Shown: positions 7,901 through 9,851 of the stretch, one piece after another | How positions within the stretch are numbered: position 1 is the first letter of the stretch | Layout of the letters: every line of letters begins with the position of its first letter | DNA from: Bacteroidales bacterium | Lineage (GTDB): Bacteria; Bacteroidota; Bacteroidia; Bacteroidales; UBA7960 | Assembly (NCBI GenBank): GCA_003557765.1 | Contig: PWNO01000003.1 | Location: 1 to 9,851 of the forward strand | DNA length: 9,851 nt | Direction: 5' to 3' | Made by a program: the position numbers and the translations under genes | Notes under the pieces: model-generated | The model's input: the letters and a program-made list of their open reading frames with translations, nothing else | The model's database searches: none | Told to the model about the DNA's origin: nothing

Positions 7901-8482
7901 CATAACGGCTACAATTACACCTTCCCCTGTGAAACCCTCTGCCCACACCTGATCGGCATTTACCAAGGTTACATTCCAGGCAAGGTTGGGCGAAGTGATA
8001 TTGTCGGGCTCAATTACAGGGTTTGCAATTGGCTCGGGGTCGAGCATTAAAACCTGTCGCTCTTTGTTGTGGTCAACCCTCGCCAGGTCTTTGTGCGCCA
8101 TCAGTTCCTGAATTACTTCAGGTTTTGCCTCACAATTAATTAGGTTGGTAATCCAAAGTGGCCTGATGTTGCGAACCTTTCCTTCAGCTTCCTTTGTTTT
8201 GAGCCAATCCAGAAGTTCGGCCTGAGTTTGGTTGCTGAACTGATTCAGCTCGTTTACCACAAAATCTCTTCTCTTTTCAGAGTTTCCGATTGTACGGCTT
8301 TGCTGGTAAAGCTTTTGGTCATCATACTGGGCTTCAAGAAGGAGGTTGACAGAAATAAAATCTTCTTTTTCCTTCTCAACCAATGCTGTTTGAATGGCTG
8401 GGGTGATCTCCGGTTGAGCCTGAACAGACATCAATGGAGATAAAAAGACAAACAGTAAAAATAAGCGGGTAACCTTTTTCAT
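4910..8482 (-). CDS. Secreted bacillopeptidase F-like S8 protease with GNDDG modules, three CarboxypepD_reg-like repeats and T9SS sorting signal
   Basis: This encodes 1190 residues from the ATG at 8480-8482. The frame is open to a GTG 15 codons upstream, but the ATG heads a clean signal peptide (MKKVTRLFLLFVFLSPLMS...QAQ) and sits behind a candidate promoter, so it is chosen. Domains in order: signal peptide 1-23; prodomain about 30-150, resembling that of bacillopeptidase F; S8 catalytic domain about 180-495, with Asp195 (VMDTGV), His235 (SHGTHCAGT), oxyanion Asn330 (ASGNEG) and Ser437 (GTSMAAPAVAG). Cys239 follows the active-site His as in proteinase K. Two modules spaced 120 residues apart each start with a GNDDGxxxPGE motif (near 512 and 632). 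A beta-rich, jelly-roll-like region spans 735-875. Three carboxypeptidase-regulatory-like repeats cover about 876-953, 954-1027 and 1028-1100. The T9SS type A sorting domain covers 1109-1190 (ISPNPARD, DISGK, PGVYFVRI). The triad is intact, so an active exported protease is expected. The gene has its own terminator downstream. Confidence 0.93.
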   Translation of the reverse strand: MKKVTRLFLLFVFLSPLMSVQAQPEITPAIQTALVEKEKEDFISVNLLLEAQYDDQKLYQQSRTIGNSEKRRDFVVNELNQFSNQTQAELLDWLKTKEAEGKVRNIRPLWITNLINCEAKPEVIQELMAHKDLARVDHNKERQVLMLDPEPIANPVIEPDNITSPNLAWNVTLVNADQVWAEGFTGEGVIVAVMDTGVNYNHLDITDNMWEHTDYPNHGYNFVNNNHNTMDFQSHGTHCAGTVAGTGAAGTGTGIAPGATIMNLKVLGDNGSGTEAGVWAGIQFAVEYGAHVMSLSLGWQHSWNPDRSTWRMTMNNALSAGLIAAVASGNEGGWGGQPPPNEVRTPGDVPPPWLNPDQTLQGGVSAVVSVGSSTSSDLLSGFSSKGPVTWQSIQPFNDYQYDIGMGLIRPDLVAPGSNVISLAHNSNTGYTTKSGTSMAAPAVAGAMALILSKNPGLTPEQISQILEESADPKTSSKSNSYGSGRLDALAAITQTPYQGIIYLDHELDDSDGNDDGHINPGEFIRINLTLDNPTEEMIEGVMAAVSVDSPYITLIDSIATIGDFDAESEMEIDAIFSFQVADNIPGNHKMEFVITAYSSQDPDETWSSSFIEYAHAPQLVFTNIVIDDSELGNDDGILDPGETADIVVTLSNIGQMGSGPIEAWLVSHTQWITILSPETQELSSLSPEESVDIEFRVIAMINAPLESPGELRFNALAEPFLFETTKEIIVGLAPYYNEGDIPSTFNTNPTTASNALEPGQMTVTIPEGATITGVDVSYNLTSHGGAWMSEQRSFLRCVSEGGTTEPEVYSGSGSFSGGTVEYQRTDLDIANDVLGGGDIHFELHAFRTWGGTGSNLQYAYVPNNTWKIIVYYELPRYDVTFRVSNQFEEMIEGANIEVSNQMHHTDLNGEAHTELPAGIFYYSAIAEKHRSLALEPFEVDMEEENLVEIIMTRVFEITFEVMDVHGNVVPDPVITFDGEVMEAGQFTIYDLETGSYLFMIEAEGYQTHEDMLEIYDSDVDFTVEMNPYYNLGFDVIDEFGNVVEDASISIEGQTYAEGEYEMEDYIPGVYNYTVSAVHYFDYEGSFQVYDDDVQVNVVLEADGTFVPDVDHTMATISPNPARDVLFVHILSPLQETVVVSLLDISGKTLQTIVSHPDSGAAEVELDVSGMIPGVYFVRINNDEIHQVIIH
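5183..5857 (-). repeat. Three tandem carboxypeptidase-regulatory-like modules in the protease
   Basis: Three consecutive segments of about 73-78 residues (coding 5624-5857, 5402-5623 and 5183-5401) share one pattern. Each has an opening strand such as VTFRV, ITFEV or LGFDV, then a (D/N)xxGN-type turn, a segment ending in an (A/T/P)G(I/S/V)(F/Y)xY/F motif, and an acidic closing strand. This is the pattern of CarboxypepD_reg/transthyretin-like folds. The copies are diverged, so they are old duplications or separately recruited. They probably act as spacer or binding modules between the catalytic part and the sorting domain. Confidence 0.65.
6524..6958 (-). repeat. Two GNDDG/PGE modules, probable calcium-binding loops
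   Basis: The motifs DSDGNDDGHINPGE and DSELGNDDGILDPGE occur 120 residues apart, each followed by an alternating hydrophobic strand and an N-(P/I)-(T/G) turn. The dense Asp/Asn/Gly spacing resembles Ca-binding loops seen in dockerin-like and other extracellular modules. Calcium binding is inferred from residue pattern only. Confidence 0.6.
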
Positions 8483-8508
8483 GATAAAGTCTTTGGATTT
8501 CAAGCAGA

Positions 8509-8546
8509 CAAAAGTACAAAAATTCACGCTGCTTCGAATACAAAAA
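8509..8546 (-). promoter_or_regulatory. Candidate Bacteroidota-type promoter of the bacillopeptidase F-like protease gene
   Basis: On the minus strand TACTTTTG (8516 down to 8509) matches the Bacteroidota -7 consensus TAnnTTTG exactly. A TTTTTG (8546 down to 8541) could serve as the -33 element, but the 24-base gap is longer than the usual 19-21. A start site a few bases downstream would give a leader of roughly 20 bases before the ATG at 8482. The -7 match is good and the -33 match is weak by spacing. Confidence 0.45.
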
Positions 8547-8580
8547 CGACGCTTTTATGCAAGGCAATACTTTATCACGC

Positions 8581-8626
8581 TAAATAATAAAACTGATCAG
8601 ACAAGACCATTTTCTTGTGGTCTGAT
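8581..8626 (-). terminator. Probable terminator of the serine hydrolase gene
   Basis: ATCAGA/TCTGAT (8596-8601 with 8621-8626) and CAAGA/TCTTG inside it form an imperfect hairpin of 11 base pairs with a 3-base bulge and 6-base loop. On the minus strand it is followed by a T-rich run (CAGTTTTATTATTTA). It begins 17 bases after the stop codon of the gene ending at 8643. The bulge and broken T-tract make it weaker than the terminator at 4833-4864. Confidence 0.55.
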
Positions 8627-8642
8627 TAAACAGATGACTTGC

Positions 8643-9851
8643 CTATTGTTTTTCAAACATGATGCCAAATGACCTGCCACTAGAAGCGCGGAATCCGGTC
8701 ACCTTATTATCGTCATCACGGATAAACTTCAGACCTGTTATTGGGAAGCTTCCGGTATAATCATCTTTTGCTTCAGCCCTCAGGGGAATGTCATCAAAAC
8801 GTCTGTGCTGCAAAACAAGCGATCCATCCTCTTTGGCAACAATAGTGTAAAAAGTCTCAAGTTCTTCGCTGAAATAGCGCCCCTGGTACATTGCCAGATC
8901 CTCTTCGCAAGGAACCCATTTGGGTTCAAATATTCGCTTGGCGCGATGATCCCCGTTCTGGTGAAGTGTCATTGCGTCTATCTCTCCGTTTTCATTCCGG
9001 TGAAAGGTAAAACCAGCCTCAACGATGGTAAGGTAGAAGGTTGAATCGGAGCTGGCATAAATTTGCACACGCGCTTGTCCTGTGGCCTGTGTGTAAAGCG
9101 TATCACCTTCACGGGAGAATTCCATGACAAAGCTTGGCATATCCTCCATCGCATAACGACCAACGATCTCATCAAAATTTTCGGCAACATATTCAAAGCT
9201 TTCCGGGTCTTTTGGTTTTTTCTCGTCGACGTCCAACACATCGACAAAAAAAGCTTCTGTAACTCTTAATGCAATATTTCCTGGGAACCTGGTGTTATTG
9301 CTTTGCGTAATTACCGCACCTTTGATATCAGGATACATGTAAAGCTCTGAACGATGGGCAATATCGGCACCACCATGATGCACACGCCGCAGCCCGTCTT
9401 TTTCATCAATCATCAGACCAAAACCATACCCTAAAGTATCTCCATCATTTTTAACAAAAGAGGTTTGCATCTTTTCTATCAGGGTTTCGCTGCCAAGGCT
9501 GGGTTCATAAAAGTTCTTTACCCATTTCACCAGGTCCTCTACGGTACTGTATATGCCTCCTGGTCCCATTGACCCGCTGAGGTCTGCAAGTTTTATAAAC
9601 TGTTCATTCTCATCGCGACCGTAACCTTGCGCACTGCCGGGAATAATCCTGCCACGGTTATCCAGAACAATGGTGTTTTGCATTCCCAGAGGCAGAAATA
9701 CATTTTCCTTCATCCAGAAGGGGAAGTCTTGTTCGGTAACTTTTTCCACCACCATGGCCAGGAGTGCGTACCCTGTGTTGTTGTAATTGTACATGTCGCC
9801 GGGTGTGTTTTGAAGCTTCGGCTGGCGCTGAACCATCGGAACAACCTCATC
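8643..9851 (-). CDS. Serine hydrolase of the beta-lactamase/PBP fold (PF00144-type), 5' truncated
   Basis: The frame runs off the right edge; 402 residues are visible and end at a TAG. A Met codon at 9834-9836 is internal, because coding continues upstream of it (DEVVP) and the segment aligns with the middle of the family. Visible family features, counted from that Met, are PGDMYNYNNTGY with the second catalytic motif Y-x-N (Tyr18, Asn20), then FLPLGM at 48-52, GPGG(I)YST at 91-97, and GYGFGL followed by HHGG at 153-156. HHGG takes the place of the K/H-(T/S)-G motif. After about residue 215 there is a beta-rich C-terminal region with two similar openings (VGRYAM, YQGRYF), as in family members with added barrel-like domains. 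The nucleophile SxxK motif and any signal peptide lie outside the window, so activity cannot be judged. Members include D-amino-peptidases, esterases and PBP4-like proteins; a role in drug resistance should not be assumed. Confidence 0.85.
   Translation of the reverse strand, partial: DEVVPMVQRQPKLQNTPGDMYNYNNTGYALLAMVVEKVTEQDFPFWMKENVFLPLGMQNTIVLDNRGRIIPGSAQGYGRDENEQFIKLADLSGSMGPGGIYSTVEDLVKWVKNFYEPSLGSETLIEKMQTSFVKNDGDTLGYGFGLMIDEKDGLRRVHHGGADIAHRSELYMYPDIKGAVITQSNNTRFPGNIALRVTEAFFVDVLDVDEKKPKDPESFEYVAENFDEIVGRYAMEDMPSFVMEFSREGDTLYTQATGQARVQIYASSDSTFYLTIVEAGFTFHRNENGEIDAMTLHQNGDHRAKRIFEPKWVPCEEDLAMYQGRYFSEELETFYTIVAKEDGSLVLQHRRFDDIPLRAEAKDDYTGSFPITGLKFIRDDDNKVTGFRASSGRSFGIMFEKQ

Noticed and set aside
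8483..8527. GTG start 15 codons upstream for the bacillopeptidase F-like protease
   Set aside because: It would place MNFCTFVCLKSKDFI before a complete signal peptide and would overlap the candidate -7 box.
9834..9836. ATG as true start of the serine hydrolase
   Set aside because: The frame stays open to the window edge and the family's SxxK nucleophile region is expected upstream, so the gene is cut by the window.
1..9851. CRISPR array, tRNA/rRNA genes, insertion sequences, phage genes or a defence system
   Set aside because: I saw no regularly spaced repeats, no cloverleaf or rRNA sequence, no transposase or integrase motifs, and nearly all of the window is accounted for by the genes listed.

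Overview
The window looks like a chromosomal stretch from a member of the Bacteroidota. The main reason is that two large secreted proteases each end in a domain of about 80 residues with the hallmarks of a type A type IX secretion (T9SS) sorting signal: a PNP motif, then a 'SGK/TGE' turn, then 'PGxY'. T9SS is confined to this phylum. The A-rich start regions without a clear Shine-Dalgarno sequence, and one match to the Bacteroidota -7 box TAnnTTTG, agree with this. I cannot name a genus.

Layout: all four substantial genes are on the minus strand, so transcription runs from the right end to the left. (1) At the right end, 8643-9851 is a serine hydrolase of the beta-lactamase/PBP fold. Its N-terminal part, with the nucleophile motif, lies outside the window. 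(2) After a likely terminator and a candidate promoter comes a secreted subtilisin-family (S8) protease of the bacillopeptidase F-like type (4910-8482). It carries two GNDDG/PGE modules, a beta-rich module, three carboxypeptidase-regulatory-like repeats and a T9SS signal. (3) A 153-base gap holds a strong minus-strand terminator, a second hairpin and a cluster of inverted GTAAA(CA) repeats. (4) A second secreted S8 protease (1031-4756) has Fn3-like, MAM-like and ASH/Ig-like modules, two tandem fasciclin (FAS1) domains and a T9SS signal. (5) Only 17 bases downstream is a UbiA-family membrane prenyltransferase resembling MenA (90-1013). (6) At the left edge, the last 27 codons of a plus-strand gene converge on the prenyltransferase with 3 bases between stop codons.

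How the genes relate: the two proteases look like independent exported or cell-surface enzymes that share an export route (signal peptide, then T9SS) but differ in accessory modules. They probably degrade or bind extracellular protein. The terminator after the upstream protease suggests separate transcription units. The downstream protease and the prenyltransferase may share a transcript, but I see no metabolic link between them. I found no RNA genes, CRISPR array, insertion sequence or phage feature. I also found no clear evidence of a new multi-gene system. The most notable items are the modular protease architectures and the structured 153-base gap between the proteases.
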